A stretch of DNA of 64,000 nt from an uncultured Acidobacteriota bacterium (GCA_902825875.1 CADECP010000025.1:42804-106803), one strand, 5' to 3'; counted from the stretch's first letter, positions 23,491 to 32,741 are shown. Notes: generated from the letters alone by a model not told the origin. Program-made: numbers and translations.

Positions 23491-24617
23491 CCAGTTACGG
23501 TTCAATGATGGCCGATCAAGTGCGGATGAATGCTTATGCTGAGGCATTGCGGAAATCCGTCAAACCCGATTCGGTCGTGTTGGACATCGGAACCGGCACA
23601 GGCATTTGCGCTTTGCTGTCGTGTCAGCTTGGCGCGCGACGTGTGTTTGCCATCGAACCGAGCGACGCCATTCAAGTTGCGCGCGAAATCGCCGCCGCCA
23701 ATGGTTACGCCGACCGCATCGAGTTCATTCAAGACCTTTCAACCAACATCACTCTGCCCGAACGCGCGGACGTGATCGTGTCCGACCTGCGCGGAGTGTT
23801 GCCGTTGCTGGGGCATCATTTCGCCGCGATTGCGGACGCGCGGCGACGGCATCTGGTTCCGGGCGGAGTTTTGATTCCGCAACAGGACACGCTGTGGGCG
23901 GCAATTGTCACCGCGCCGAAACAGTACGCGGACTTTGTCGAACCGTGGGAAACGCACAATCACGGATTCAACATGCAGGCGGCACGCAAACTCGTGCTGA
24001 ACACCTGGGGCAAAGGCCGCGTTGCCGCCGACCAGCTTTTGACCGAACCGAAACTCTGGGCGCAGCTTGATTATTCAACCATCGAATCCACAAACATCAG
24101 CGCAGAACTCAACTGGAATGTCACGCAAGCAGGCGAAGCGCATGGAGTGTTTGTGTGGTTTGACGCTTTGCTGGCCGAAGGCGTCGGTTTCAGCAATGCT
24201 CCGGGCGGTGGCGCGGCGGTGTATGGCAGCGCGCTGTTTCCATTTCTTCAACCGGTGTCGGTGCAAGTCGGCGATGAGGCGCAGGTTCGGTTAAGCGCCA
24301 ATCTGGTGACTGAAGACTATGTTTGGAACTGGCACTCTTCGATTCGGGGGCGGGGAATGGTGAAAGCCGAATTTCGGCAATCCACGTTTTTCGGAACGCC
24401 GTTGTCGCCGCTGCAATTGCGCCGTCGCGCTTCGGATTTTTCGCCGACGCTGAACGATGACGGCCAGCTTGTCAGTTTTGTCTTGGCGCGTATGACAGGA
24501 GCGAATTCGCTCAATCAAATCGCCGAAGAACTCGTGGTCGAATTCCCTTCACGATTTGCCAACCACCAAACGGCGCTGGCGAAAGTCAGTGAATTGTCGC
24601 AACAGTACAGCCGATAA
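23478..24617 (+). CDS. PRMT-like SAM methyltransferase with PqqD-like C-terminal tail
   Basis: 379 aa from the ATG at 23478; an earlier start at 23373 would run deep into the kinase gene. SAM motif I is VVLDIGTGTGICALLSC (about 32-48), followed by the acidic AIEPSD. VSDLRGVLP sits where PRMT enzymes carry the SExMG double-E loop, and LVPGGVLIPQQDTLWAA is the PRMT-type barrel entry. The last about 60 residues (FSPTLNDDGQLVSFVLARMT and following, then a helical end) look like a degenerate PqqD-type domain, which could dock the precursor leader. The likely substrate is a lasso precursor or product; whether it methylates N, O or S is unknown. Confidence 0.75.
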   Translation: MYSVASYGSMMADQVRMNAYAEALRKSVKPDSVVLDIGTGTGICALLSCQLGARRVFAIEPSDAIQVAREIAAANGYADRIEFIQDLSTNITLPERADVIVSDLRGVLPLLGHHFAAIADARRRHLVPGGVLIPQQDTLWAAIVTAPKQYADFVEPWETHNHGFNMQAARKLVLNTWGKGRVAADQLLTEPKLWAQLDYSTIESTNISAELNWNVTQAGEAHGVFVWFDALLAEGVGFSNAPGGGAAVYGSALFPFLQPVSVQVGDEAQVRLSANLVTEDYVWNWHSSIRGRGMVKAEFRQSTFFGTPLSPLQLRRRASDFSPTLNDDGQLVSFVLARMTGANSLNQIAEELVVEFPSRFANHQTALAKVSELSQQYSR

Positions 24618-24632
24618 GTTCCTCTGTTGAAC

Positions 24633-25880
24633 ATGTCGCCAATCAATCACAGTTCGGTCATCGGTCGCGCCGAGCATGAACTGTTGATTTGCTGCGCGCG
24701 AACGATTTTGGACGCCAGCGCCGCCGAACGAATCCGCTCGCTGGCCGGTCAACAATTGGACTGGGACGATCTTTTTCGATTGGCCAGCCGACACAAACTC
24801 AGCCCGTTGTTGTGCTGGCATCTGAAAACCATCGCCGCTGAATTTTTGACGCCGCCGATCCAGGAGCGATTGCGAAACTCTCTTTCCGCCATCAGCCGCC
24901 GCAACCTGCAACTTTCTGCCGAACTGCTGAACCTGCTTCAACTTTTCCAACAGCAAAACATCCGGGCGATTCCGTACAAAGGCCCTGTGCTGGCCGAAAC
25001 CGTTTACGGCAATTTGGCGCTGCGCGAATTTGTTGACCTGGATGTGCTGGTTCGCAAATGCGACGTGCTGGCGGCCAGAGATTTGTTGATGGTTCGCGGA
25101 TACAGACCGTTTGTACAGCTTGCCGCGTCGCAGGAATCTGCGTTTCTGGATTACCAGTGCGAACATGTGTTGTCGGATGATGGCCGCGACGTGATGGTGG
25201 AAATTCAATGGCGCGTCGTTCCAGATTATTTTTCTTTCCGGTTTGAATACGAATCGCTGTGGCAACGAACCGAACCGGCTACGTTTTGTCAGCGGTCAAT
25301 CGCCACGCTTTCGCCCGAAGACACGCTTTTGATTTTGTGCGTGCATGGTTCCAAGCATTTGTGGTCGCGGCTGATCTGGATTTGCGATGTCGCCGAAACC
25401 GTTCGGCAGTTTCGTCACCAACTGAACTGGCAGTTAATCGAACAACGCGCGGCGCTTTCCGGCAGTCGGCGGATGCTTCATCTGGGTTTGTTTCTGGCTC
25501 AAGATTTGTTGGCCGCCGAATTGCCGGAAGAAATCCGGCAGCGGGTTTTTGCCGATGAAGCGACAAAAGCTTTGGCCGAAGATGTTTATTCGCGGTTGTG
25601 GCCAGAAGTTGAAGAGGGTGAAGAAGGCGAAGAAGATGATGACCCGGAAGAAGCGGCAGGATTTTTTGAAAGCTCGCTGTTTCATTTGAAAGCAAAAGAA
25701 CGTTGGCGAGATCGGTTGCGATTTTGCATTCGCGTGTTGACGACGACCACCATCGAAGACTGGTCGCCGAACGACGACTTCCGCTCGGTTCCGTTGGCCG
25801 TGCAGATTCGACGAACTGTGCGGCTGGTTCGGAAATACCTTCCTCAACTCTTCCGCTTGTTGTTCAGCCGCGCGGCTTGA
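24633..25880 (+). CDS. Nucleotidyltransferase family protein (lasso-associated)
   Basis: 415 aa from the ATG at 24633; a TTG at 24627 would add two residues. The diagnostic stretch IPYKGPVLAETVYGNLALRE followed by FVDLDVLVRK (about 112-142) has the Lys-Gly and Asp-x-Asp pair of the NTP_transf_5 family, which is common next to HPr-like kinases in lasso clusters and thought to add a nucleotide or sugar group to the phosphorylated tail. A very acidic stretch (EVEEGEEGEEDDDPEEAAGF) near 326-345 separates the last domain. Probably the last gene of the lasso operon; the reaction is inferred from gene neighbourhood. Confidence 0.8.
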   Translation: MSPINHSSVIGRAEHELLICCARTILDASAAERIRSLAGQQLDWDDLFRLASRHKLSPLLCWHLKTIAAEFLTPPIQERLRNSLSAISRRNLQLSAELLNLLQLFQQQNIRAIPYKGPVLAETVYGNLALREFVDLDVLVRKCDVLAARDLLMVRGYRPFVQLAASQESAFLDYQCEHVLSDDGRDVMVEIQWRVVPDYFSFRFEYESLWQRTEPATFCQRSIATLSPEDTLLILCVHGSKHLWSRLIWICDVAETVRQFRHQLNWQLIEQRAALSGSRRMLHLGLFLAQDLLAAELPEEIRQRVFADEATKALAEDVYSRLWPEVEEGEEGEEDDDPEEAAGFFESSLFHLKAKERWRDRLRFCIRVLTTTTIEDWSPNDDFRSVPLAVQIRRTVRLVRKYLPQLFRLLFSRAA

Positions 25881-25978
25881 CAGCCTAAACCGCGCATCGC
25901 ATAAATGGCCGCGTCGTTTCGCAATTCACCAAATCACAATCAATCGTTGTAAAACCAGTCCATCTACCCGGAGGAGAT

Positions 25979-27244
25979 ATGAAACCCAAGTCGCTGGTGT
26001 TGTCCGCTCTGATTTTGGCAAGCACATTTGCCCTGAATTCCTGTTCCGCTCCGACTGGCGAAGCCGCCTTGAGCAGCAGCCTGTCGCCCGCTGAATTTCA
26101 AAAAGCCTTGCAGGAAAAATTGATCGCCGCCAAATCAGGCAGCGTGATCGAATTGCCCGAAGGTCGCTTTCAATTCGACAAGACTTTGTCGCTGACGGCC
26201 AACGGCGTCACCATTCGCGGCAAAGGCATGGCTAAAACCGTGCTGGCTTTCAAAGGCCAAACCGCCGGTTCAGCCGGGATGCTGGTCAAAGCCAACGACT
26301 TCACGATTGAAGACGTCGCCATCGAAGACGCCGCCGGCGACGGATTGAAAACCGAAGGCTCGACCAACGTCACCATTCGCCGTGTGCGCGTGGAATGGAC
26401 GGCTGCGCTAAACGAAAAGAACGGGCCTTACGGCATTTATCCCGTCACCAGCAAAAACGTTTTGATCGAAGATTCTTTTGTTAAAGGCGCTGCCGACGCG
26501 GGCTTCTATCTCGGCCAATCTGAAAACGCGATCATGCGCCGCAACCGCGCCGAAGGTAACGTTGCCGGGTTTGAAGTCGAAAACTGCAAAAACGTAGACG
26601 TTTATGAAAACACCGCGACGAACAATTCCGGCGGCATTCTGGTCTTCAACCTGCCGGATTTGCCTGTGCAGGGCGGCGAAAAAGTTCGCGTGTACAACAA
26701 TCAAGTTGTCGGCAACAACGCTCCGAATGTGGCTCCGAAAAGCCAGACGGTTTACAACCTGCCTTCGGGATTGGGCGTTTCGGTGATGGCCATCAAAAAC
26801 GTCGAAGTGTTCAACAACACGATCAAAGACAACAACACCGCCAACATGCACATCATCAGCTATCTGGCGATGAGTCAGGAAATCAAAGACAAAACCTACA
26901 ATCCGTTTGTGTCGAACGTCTACGTTCACGACAACCAATTTGGCGGCAGCGGCAAAAATCCCGACGCGCGGTTGGAAAGCGTCCTGGCCGTCGCCAAAGC
27001 AGTCGGCCAGCCTATGCCGGATATTTTGTACGACGGAATGGTTGAACCCGGAGCGACCGACGCGAAGATTTGTTTGCAGAACAATGGCGAAGTGACTTTT
27101 GCGAATTTCGACGCGGCGAACCAATTCAAAAAAGTCAGCCGCGACGCGAAGAAGCATCAATGCACTTTGCCCGCTTTGACGGCAATCACATTGCCGCAGG
27201 ACGGAACGAAATCCATGACAAGCGCAGCCGGAGGCGGTAAATGA
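25979..27244 (+). CDS. Parallel beta-helix lipoprotein
   Basis: 421 aa with a lipoprotein signal peptide: hydrophobic stretch then LNSC, Cys at about 22. Repeated short strands with NVT/NVLIEDSFV and N-rich turns (about 60-270) form a right-handed beta-helix of the kind found in pectate lyases and carbohydrate-binding proteins. Strong GGAGGAG before the ATG. The stop overlaps the diheme cytochrome start (ATGA), and this pair (beta-helix protein plus SO2930-type cytochrome) is a recurring two-gene unit in several phyla. Its biochemical role is not established; it is probably outer-membrane or periplasmic. Confidence 0.83.
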   Translation: MKPKSLVLSALILASTFALNSCSAPTGEAALSSSLSPAEFQKALQEKLIAAKSGSVIELPEGRFQFDKTLSLTANGVTIRGKGMAKTVLAFKGQTAGSAGMLVKANDFTIEDVAIEDAAGDGLKTEGSTNVTIRRVRVEWTAALNEKNGPYGIYPVTSKNVLIEDSFVKGAADAGFYLGQSENAIMRRNRAEGNVAGFEVENCKNVDVYENTATNNSGGILVFNLPDLPVQGGEKVRVYNNQVVGNNAPNVAPKSQTVYNLPSGLGVSVMAIKNVEVFNNTIKDNNTANMHIISYLAMSQEIKDKTYNPFVSNVYVHDNQFGGSGKNPDARLESVLAVAKAVGQPMPDILYDGMVEPGATDAKICLQNNGEVTFANFDAANQFKKVSRDAKKHQCTLPALTAITLPQDGTKSMTSAAGGGK

Positions 27245-28344
27245 GCTGGGCGGTTTCGACAAAGCGATTTGTTGTTTTCATTGCCTGCCTGTCGGCGCTG
27301 ACGCTGACAGGCAGTTGCGGAATGTTTTCGACCGACGTGACATCGTTTGTTGAAGAACCGTTTCCGAAACAGCTTTCTGAATGGCGGCTGTTCGTTTCAG
27401 GCTCTAAGCCGATGACTCCGAATAAGGGCGTCGTTCCTTACGACCTGAACACCCCGCTGTTTTCGGATTACGCCGACAAATATCGCTTCGTGTGGATGCC
27501 TGCGGGAACTTCGGCGAAATACAGCGAAGACGGCGTGTTCGACTTTCCGGTGGGAACCGTGCTGGCCAAGACGTTCGCCTTTCCCGCAACGGAGGCAAGC
27601 GGCAAAGAGCGCATCGTCGAAACGCGGTTGCTGGTTCACGGCAAAACGGGCTGGGTCGCGTTGCCGTACGTGTGGAACGCAGAACAAACCGACGCGCGTT
27701 TGGAACTGGTTGCCAATCCGACAGAAGTCACTCGCAAAGCCGACGACGGCAGCGTGCAAAAAATCAATTACATCATTCCCAACTCCAACGAATGCAAACA
27801 GTGTCACGACAACAACAAAGTGACTCTGCCAATCGGCCCCAAGGCTCGCAACCTGAACAAGGATTTTCCTTATGCCGACGGTGCGGCGAATCAATTGGCT
27901 TACTGGACGAAGGTCGGCTATCTGAAAGGCGCTCCGGCGGCGGACAGCGCGCCGAAAGTTCCAGCTTGGGACAAGGCTGAATCCGGTTCGCTCGAAGCTC
28001 GCACACGAGCTTATCTGGATAACAACTGCGCGCACTGCCATCAACCGGGCGGTTCGGCTGAAGCTTCAGGCGTGAATTTCAGCTTCACGCATTCCGATTT
28101 GCGAAAGCTGGGCGCGTGCAAGATGCCGAATTCGGCGGGCTATTCTGGCGGGCATCAATACGATCTGGTTCCAGGCAATCCGGCGGAATCCATTTTGCTG
28201 TTCCGCATGGAATCCACCAAAGCCAAAGAGATGATGCCGGAAATTGGCCGCTCGCTGTCGCACAAAGAAGGTGTGGCGTTGGTGCGGGAATGGCTGGCTA
28301 CGCTGAAAGGCGGCTGCGGCGAAGTCAAACTGGCGGCGAAGTGA
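27241..28344 (+). CDS. SO2930-family diheme c-type cytochrome lipoprotein
   Basis: 367 aa. Lipoprotein signal with lipobox LTGSC (Cys about 26). Two standard heme c motifs: CKQCH (about 184-188) and CAHCH (about 262-266). An N-terminal beta domain with FSDYADKYRFVWMPAG is typical of the family. It would carry electrons in the periplasm. Translationally coupled to the beta-helix gene upstream, which suggests that the two act together. No promoter is visible between the two. The next gene lies on the opposite strand with a 27-base gap between the converging stops. Confidence 0.86.
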   Translation: MSWAVSTKRFVVFIACLSALTLTGSCGMFSTDVTSFVEEPFPKQLSEWRLFVSGSKPMTPNKGVVPYDLNTPLFSDYADKYRFVWMPAGTSAKYSEDGVFDFPVGTVLAKTFAFPATEASGKERIVETRLLVHGKTGWVALPYVWNAEQTDARLELVANPTEVTRKADDGSVQKINYIIPNSNECKQCHDNNKVTLPIGPKARNLNKDFPYADGAANQLAYWTKVGYLKGAPAADSAPKVPAWDKAESGSLEARTRAYLDNNCAHCHQPGGSAEASGVNFSFTHSDLRKLGACKMPNSAGYSGGHQYDLVPGNPAESILLFRMESTKAKEMMPEIGRSLSHKEGVALVREWLATLKGGCGEVKLAAK

Positions 28345-28371
28345 GTTTTTCAAAAAGGTGAATTGAATCTT

Positions 28372-29679
28372 TCAGTTCACCTTGTATTCGCCTTCGCGCT
28401 GAACGGCAGTTTCGACGATTTTCTTGCGCGGACGCAGACTCAGCCGCCGCCCGGTAATCAATCGCGCGCCGCGTTCGTACGTGAAATACGACCACGCCCA
28501 ATTGAACAGCACCGCGAAGCGATTGCGGAATCCAATCAAAAAGAAAATGTGAAGCCCCAGCCAGAACAGCCAGGCGGGAAATCCAGACAACTTCAATTTG
28601 CCGACGTGAGCGATGGCGGCTTTGCGACCAATGGTGGCCATGCTGCCTTTGTCTGTGTAAACGAAGTTTTCGCGCGGTTTGGATTTCAGGTCGCGTTGAA
28701 TGTTGCGTGCGACGTTTTCGCCCATTTGCATGGCTACAGGGCTGACGCCGGGCAGCGGTTTGCCGTCCTGCAAAAACAAAGTCATATCGCCAATGGCGAA
28801 AACGTTGGGCTGACTGGGCAGGCTCAAATCCTGTTCGACGATGACGCGACCGGCGCGGTCGGTTTCAACGCTCAGCGAAGCGGTCAACGCCGTCGCGCGA
28901 ACGCCCGCTCCCCAGATGACCGTTGCGGCTTTGATTTTCTCATCGCCGAGTTGGACTCCGGTTTCGTCAATGCCTGTGACTTGCGCCTGGGTGCGAACCC
29001 GGACGCCAAGCGCGGTCAACTGCCTCAGCGCGCTTTCGGACAAATCCGGTGTGAAGCTGGCGAGGATTTTTTCGCCGCCTTCAAGCAAAAGGATTTCAGC
29101 GGCTTCAGGATCAATTGTTCGGAAGTCTCGCGCCAGAACAAATTTCGCCAGTTCGGCAATCGAACCAGCCAGTTCAACTCCCGTGGGGCCACCGCCGACA
29201 ACGACAAAGGTCAGCAATTCTTTTCGGCGTTGCGGATTGGATTCCTTTTCGGCGGCTTCAAACGCCATCAAGACACGGCGGCGAATTTCGACGGCGTCGT
29301 CCAAATCTTTCAAACCCGGCGCGAACTGTTCCCATTCGTCGTGGCCGAAATAACTTGTCCGCCCGCCGGTCGCCAACAGCAAATAGTCATAAGCCAGCCG
29401 CTGTTCGCCGAGCAGGACTTCGCGGTTGGCGAAATCCACGCCGGTTGCTTCGGCCAACATCACAGACACGTTTTTCTGATTGCGTAGAATAGAGCGAATT
29501 GGAGCGGCAATGTCGGCTGGAGAAAGTCCGGCCATTGCCACTTGATAAAGCAGCGGCTGAAACAAGTGATGGTTCGTGCGGTCAACAATTGTGACGCGAA
29601 CCGGCGCTTTTCGCAGAGCTTGCGCGGCTGTCAATCCGCCAAAACCAGCTCCGATAATGACGACGTGTGGGGTTGGCAT
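28372..29679 (-). CDS. NDH-2-type NAD(P)/FAD-dependent dehydrogenase
   Basis: 435 aa. FAD loop GAGFGGLTAAQALRK (about 9-23) and NADH loop VVVGGGPTGVELAGSIAEL (about 158-176). The C-terminal GFPAWLFWLGLHIFFLIGFR (about 375) is the amphipathic membrane-binding end of type II NADH dehydrogenases, which pass electrons from NADH to quinone without pumping protons. Start: ATG at 29679 just after the stop of the upstream gene. An ATG at 29709 (AGGA upstream) would add ten residues and overlap that gene; the conserved part begins right after the shorter start. Confidence 0.86.
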   Translation of the reverse strand: MPTPHVVIIGAGFGGLTAAQALRKAPVRVTIVDRTNHHLFQPLLYQVAMAGLSPADIAAPIRSILRNQKNVSVMLAEATGVDFANREVLLGEQRLAYDYLLLATGGRTSYFGHDEWEQFAPGLKDLDDAVEIRRRVLMAFEAAEKESNPQRRKELLTFVVVGGGPTGVELAGSIAELAKFVLARDFRTIDPEAAEILLLEGGEKILASFTPDLSESALRQLTALGVRVRTQAQVTGIDETGVQLGDEKIKAATVIWGAGVRATALTASLSVETDRAGRVIVEQDLSLPSQPNVFAIGDMTLFLQDGKPLPGVSPVAMQMGENVARNIQRDLKSKPRENFVYTDKGSMATIGRKAAIAHVGKLKLSGFPAWLFWLGLHIFFLIGFRNRFAVLFNWAWSYFTYERGARLITGRRLSLRPRKKIVETAVQREGEYKVN

Positions 29680-29686
29680 GGCGGTT

Positions 29687-30004
29687 TTAAGCGGCTGCTG
29701 CTGCGGCATCGCGCATCATCTTTTCCTGAGCCGTTAAAACCTGGCTGCCGGACGGCGTCGCAATGGAGATCAATCCCAATCCCAATCCCAATCCCTTCAG
29801 CTCATTGTGCCAGCGAGGTTCGCCAGTTTTGGTGTCCAGGCAGAAAATTTCGCCTCTGGTTGTGGCGTAAAGCTGATTGCCGTCCAGCACGACATTGACG
29901 AAATCGCCGCCTTTCAACGTCGTTCGCCAAATTTCTTGGCCATTTGCGCGATTGAGCGCGATGACGGCTCCTTTGATTCCCAGATAAATTACGTTCAAAG
30001 CCAT
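29687..30004 (-). CDS. Small PQQ-like beta-propeller-repeat protein
   Basis: 105 aa. It contains about two PQQ-type propeller strands (GAVIALNRANGQEIWRTTLK and GEIFCLDTKTGEPRWHNEL), the repeat that normally occurs seven or eight times in quinoproteins. One repeat pair cannot close a propeller, so this is either a fragment of an old quinoprotein or a small oligomeric protein. No signal peptide. The stretch LKGLGLGLGL is encoded by a tandem hexamer (29771-29794), and the C-terminus is a run of Ala. It lies directly upstream of the NDH-2 gene on the same strand. Confidence 0.6.
   Translation of the reverse strand: MALNVIYLGIKGAVIALNRANGQEIWRTTLKGGDFVNVVLDGNQLYATTRGEIFCLDTKTGEPRWHNELKGLGLGLGLISIATPSGSQVLTAQEKMMRDAAAAAA
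29771..29794. repeat. Tandem hexamer CAATCC, four copies inside a coding sequence
   Basis: Four perfect CAATCC units. On the minus strand they read GGATTG and encode alternating Leu-Gly in the small PQQ-like protein. Six bases keep frame at any copy number, so the protein length may vary between strains. Confidence 0.9.
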
Positions 30005-30016
30005 TTTTGATTCTCC

Positions 30017-31300
30017 TTAACTCAAAACTCGCAAAACTACGCCGATTTGTTTTGTCGTCGGGTTGTCGGTGATTTCTTTCAACGCGGCTTGAAGCTGTTT
30101 TTCTTTGACGCGATGCGTCAGCAAAACAATGGTCGCCGTGCCGTCTTCGGTTACTCCACGTTGCGTGAAACTGTGCAAGCTGACCCCGTGATTGCCGAAG
30201 GCCGATCCCAGATGACCGATGACTCCCGGCGAATCGTGCGTTTCCAGCCGGATGTAATAACCATTTTCCGATTCGTCAATCGGCATGACCTGGCTGACGT
30301 TCGAGCTGATCGGCAGTTGGAAGTATTGTGCGAAATCCGGCAGTTTGATGGCGCTGGCGATGTTGATGACATCGCCGACGACGGCGCTGGCAGTTGGATA
30401 ACGACCTGCGCCCGGCCCCATCAACATGATTTCGCCGACGGCGCTGCCGCTGATGAAAATGGCGTTGTTGACTCCGTCAACTCCGGCCAGCGGATGCGTC
30501 AGCGGAACCAACATCGGATGCACGCGCACATCCAGAGCGTCACTGTTTCCTGGATTTTCTCCGCGCTGAGCCAGCCCGATCATCTTGATTCGGTAGCCGA
30601 ATTCGCGTGCCAGCTTGATGTCCAGATCAGTGATTTCGGTGATGCCTTGCCGGTAAATTTTCTCAACCTCAATCGGAGCCTGAAACGCCAATGACGAAAG
30701 AATCGTGATTTTGTAAACCACATCGCGCCCCAAGATGTCGTCACTGGGGTCGGCTTCGGCAAAGCCCGCCGCTTGAGCTTCGGCCAGCGCGTCGGCAAAG
30801 GATTTCTGCTCGCGCTCCATCTTGGTCAGGATGTAATTCGTCGTGCCATTGACGATGCCGGCCACGCGCGAAACTTTGTTCGCTTGCAAACCACGTTGCA
30901 GGGTGGAAATCAGCGGAATGCCTCCGCCGACAGCGGCTTCAAAAAAGATCGTGACCTTGTGTTGATTTGCCAGCGCGAACAGTTCCGGGCCATGTTTGGC
31001 GATCATTTCCTTGTTGGCAGTGACGATGTGTTTGCCATTGATGATGGCGCGTTTGACGACTTCGTAAGCAGGGTCAATTCCTCCAGCGACTTCGACCAGG
31101 ATTTCGATGGTGGGATCGTCGGCCAGCTTGAATGGATCCTGGTTCATTTCAAACTCGGAAAAATCGAAATCGCGTTGTTTGGCGCGGTCGCGGACGGAAA
31201 TCGCTCGAATGTCGAATTGCGGATTGTCGCGCAGCAAATCCACCACGCCCGTTCCCACCGTACCCAAACCAAAGATGCCAAGAGTTGTTTTCGTGCTCAT
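30017..31300 (-). CDS. hom: Homoserine dehydrogenase
   Basis: 427 aa from the ATG at 31300; a longer reading from 31444 adds a non-conserved peptide. NAD(P) loop FGLGTVGTGVVDLL (about 8-21), GKHIVTANKEMIAKHG (about 94-109), and the diagnostic AAVGGGIPLISTLQRG with VAGIVNGTTNYIL (about 134-170). The C-terminal part from about 345 is an ACT domain (DSPGVIGHLGSAFGNHGVSL), which mediates feedback by threonine in this family. It reduces aspartate semialdehyde to homoserine for Thr and Met synthesis in the cytoplasm. Confidence 0.94.
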   Translation of the reverse strand: MSTKTTLGIFGLGTVGTGVVDLLRDNPQFDIRAISVRDRAKQRDFDFSEFEMNQDPFKLADDPTIEILVEVAGGIDPAYEVVKRAIINGKHIVTANKEMIAKHGPELFALANQHKVTIFFEAAVGGGIPLISTLQRGLQANKVSRVAGIVNGTTNYILTKMEREQKSFADALAEAQAAGFAEADPSDDILGRDVVYKITILSSLAFQAPIEVEKIYRQGITEITDLDIKLAREFGYRIKMIGLAQRGENPGNSDALDVRVHPMLVPLTHPLAGVDGVNNAIFISGSAVGEIMLMGPGAGRYPTASAVVGDVINIASAIKLPDFAQYFQLPISSNVSQVMPIDESENGYYIRLETHDSPGVIGHLGSAFGNHGVSLHSFTQRGVTEDGTATIVLLTHRVKEKQLQAALKEITDNPTTKQIGVVLRVLS

Positions 31301-31466
31301 AAAATCGGAATTCTTTGCTGATAATGTGAATAAATGAGGGCGAAGCTTAGCCGCCGAGTTGGGCAGATGCAAACCGGTATTTCGGTGCTTTGATTGGCGT
31401 TGCAAGAGCTTGCGGGATTGGTCGTTCTGCTCCTGTTGCTGCATTGCCGTCAGGTTGAATCGTAGT

Positions 31467-31496
31467 TTGACACTCAGAGCAGGGGTCAGCTACTTT
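31467..31496 (+). promoter_or_regulatory. Candidate sigma-70 promoter
   Basis: TTGACA (31467-31472), 18-bp spacer, TACTTT (31491-31496), about 40 bases before the ATG at 31537. It lies in the divergent gap after hom. Confidence 0.45.
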
Positions 31497-31536
31497 GGGC
31501 TTACAGACAACTGAAATTCTTTCTGGGGATGAATCA

Positions 31537-32118
31537 ATGAGAACAATTTTTGAAGATACAGAGATCAACGCCGAACTCGAAGAGAGCAAGGCAGGCGGAA
31601 ACAAATATCTGTTGCTGGCTTTGTGGTGCGTGGCGATTTGTTTTTTGATGGGAACCTGGGGCGTGTATCGCTGGGCAACCAATAAACCCGCTCCGGAACC
31701 ACCGCCACCGCCGGTTTCCTTGCAGGATTTGAAACAAGTCGGCGCAGCATTTTCGGCATTCAATGGCTTTGTGCGCGAAGGCAAATGGACGGACGCCGAA
31801 GCCATGTTGTCCACGGCGGCTCGCCAGCGATTGGCGACCGAAGCCAAGACGATTTCCGAAAGCCTGCTGGGCAAAAGCAAAGACCTGAAATTGATTCAAA
31901 CCGATCCTACACCGAGTGTTGATCGAAGCGATCCGAATGTCTTCAAACAGGATTTTGTTTACCTTTTTACCGACCAGGCGGGAACAAAAACCTCCAACGA
32001 AATCATTTCCTTATCGTTGACGATTGAAAACGGCAAAATCGTCATCAATGGCTGGGGCGAAGACAAGCCCCAGGACAAGAAGCCGGAAGATACCAAGGCC
32101 GACAACAAGAAGGCCTGA
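31537..32118 (+). CDS. Single-pass membrane protein of unknown function
   Basis: 193 aa from the ATG at 31537; an upstream GGGGATGA may serve as ribosome-binding site. Order: a short acidic N-terminus, one membrane helix ([19 protein letters not shown], about 28-46), a proline spacer ([12 protein letters not shown]) and a soluble domain facing the periplasm with alternating strands (about 60-180) that ends in a Lys/Asp-rich tail. The soluble part looks like a small NTF2-like or DUF4878-type fold ([19 protein letters not shown]), but I do not recognise a defined family. Followed after 22 bases by msrB. Confidence 0.65.
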   Translation: MRTIFEDTEINAELEESKAGGNKYLLLALWCVAICFLMGTWGVYRWATNKPAPEPPPPPVSLQDLKQVGAAFSAFNGFVREGKWTDAEAMLSTAARQRLATEAKTISESLLGKSKDLKLIQTDPTPSVDRSDPNVFKQDFVYLFTDQAGTKTSNEIISLSLTIENGKIVINGWGEDKPQDKKPEDTKADNKKA

Positions 32119-32140
32119 TTCCATCCGAAGGAGTGAAATC

Positions 32141-32671
32141 ATGTTGAAGATCGTCATTGTTCTGGTTGTTTGCCTGGCGGCGGGTTGGTTCTTTTCCGCT
32201 CAATCGGCCAGCCGTGCCCAACAGGTGAAAAAGAAGGTTGAGCAGCAAAGCAAGAAGGACGAAAGGAAGCCCATCGAAAAAGTGGTGAAAACCGAAGAGG
32301 ACTGGAAGAAGGAATTAACGCCGATTCAGTTTTACGTCGCCCGACAGAAGGGAACTGAACGCGCTTTCACCGGCGAATACTGGGATCATCACGAAGATGG
32401 CGTGTATGCGTGCATCGGCTGCGGTTTGGAATTGTTCAGTTCCAAACACAAATTCGATTCCGGCACAGGCTGGCCGAGTTATTGGCAGACGATCAACAAA
32501 ACCAACGTTGCCACGCACGACGACAACAGTTTCGGCATGCATCGAATTGAAGTTTTATGCAGTCGTTGCGATTCTCATCTGGGACATGTTTTTGACGATG
32601 GGCCGCGACCGACGGGGTTGAGATATTGCATCAATTCGGCTTCGTTGAAGTTTGTCAAAAAAGAACGTTGA
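32141..32671 (+). CDS. msrB: Peptide-methionine (R)-S-oxide reductase, exported
   Basis: 176 aa from the ATG at 32141, with GAAGGAG before it. An N-terminal membrane anchor or signal (about 2-20) is followed by a Lys-rich linker. The MsrB domain (about 48-174) has both zinc CxxC pairs (CIGC and CSRC) and the catalytic Cys in [11 protein letters not shown]. It reduces methionine R-sulfoxide in proteins; the anchor places it in the periplasm, where five TlpA-type thioredoxins encoded nearby (36.1-39.4 kb) could supply electrons. A strong terminator follows. Confidence 0.92.
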   Translation: MLKIVIVLVVCLAAGWFFSAQSASRAQQVKKKVEQQSKKDERKPIEKVVKTEEDWKKELTPIQFYVARQKGTERAFTGEYWDHHEDGVYACIGCGLELFSSKHKFDSGTGWPSYWQTINKTNVATHDDNSFGMHRIEVLCSRCDSHLGHVFDDGPRPTGLRYCINSASLKFVKKER

Positions 32672-32695
32672 GCGCGATTCGCGCGGCCAATAATC

Positions 32696-32741
32696 AAAAG
32701 CAGGCACATCAAAAACGAGTTTGATGTGTCTGCTTTTTTTC
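32696..32741 (+). terminator. Rho-independent terminator after msrB
   Basis: AAAGCAGGCACATCAAA pairs with TTTGATGTGTCTGCTTT over a loop of six (AACGAG), followed by a T run ending at 32741. Confidence 0.9.

Noticed and set aside
25600-25665. Acidic Glu/Asp run in the nucleotidyltransferase as a repeat insertion
   Set aside because: Codons vary and there is no palindromic DNA or tandem unit, so it looks like ordinary low-complexity sequence.
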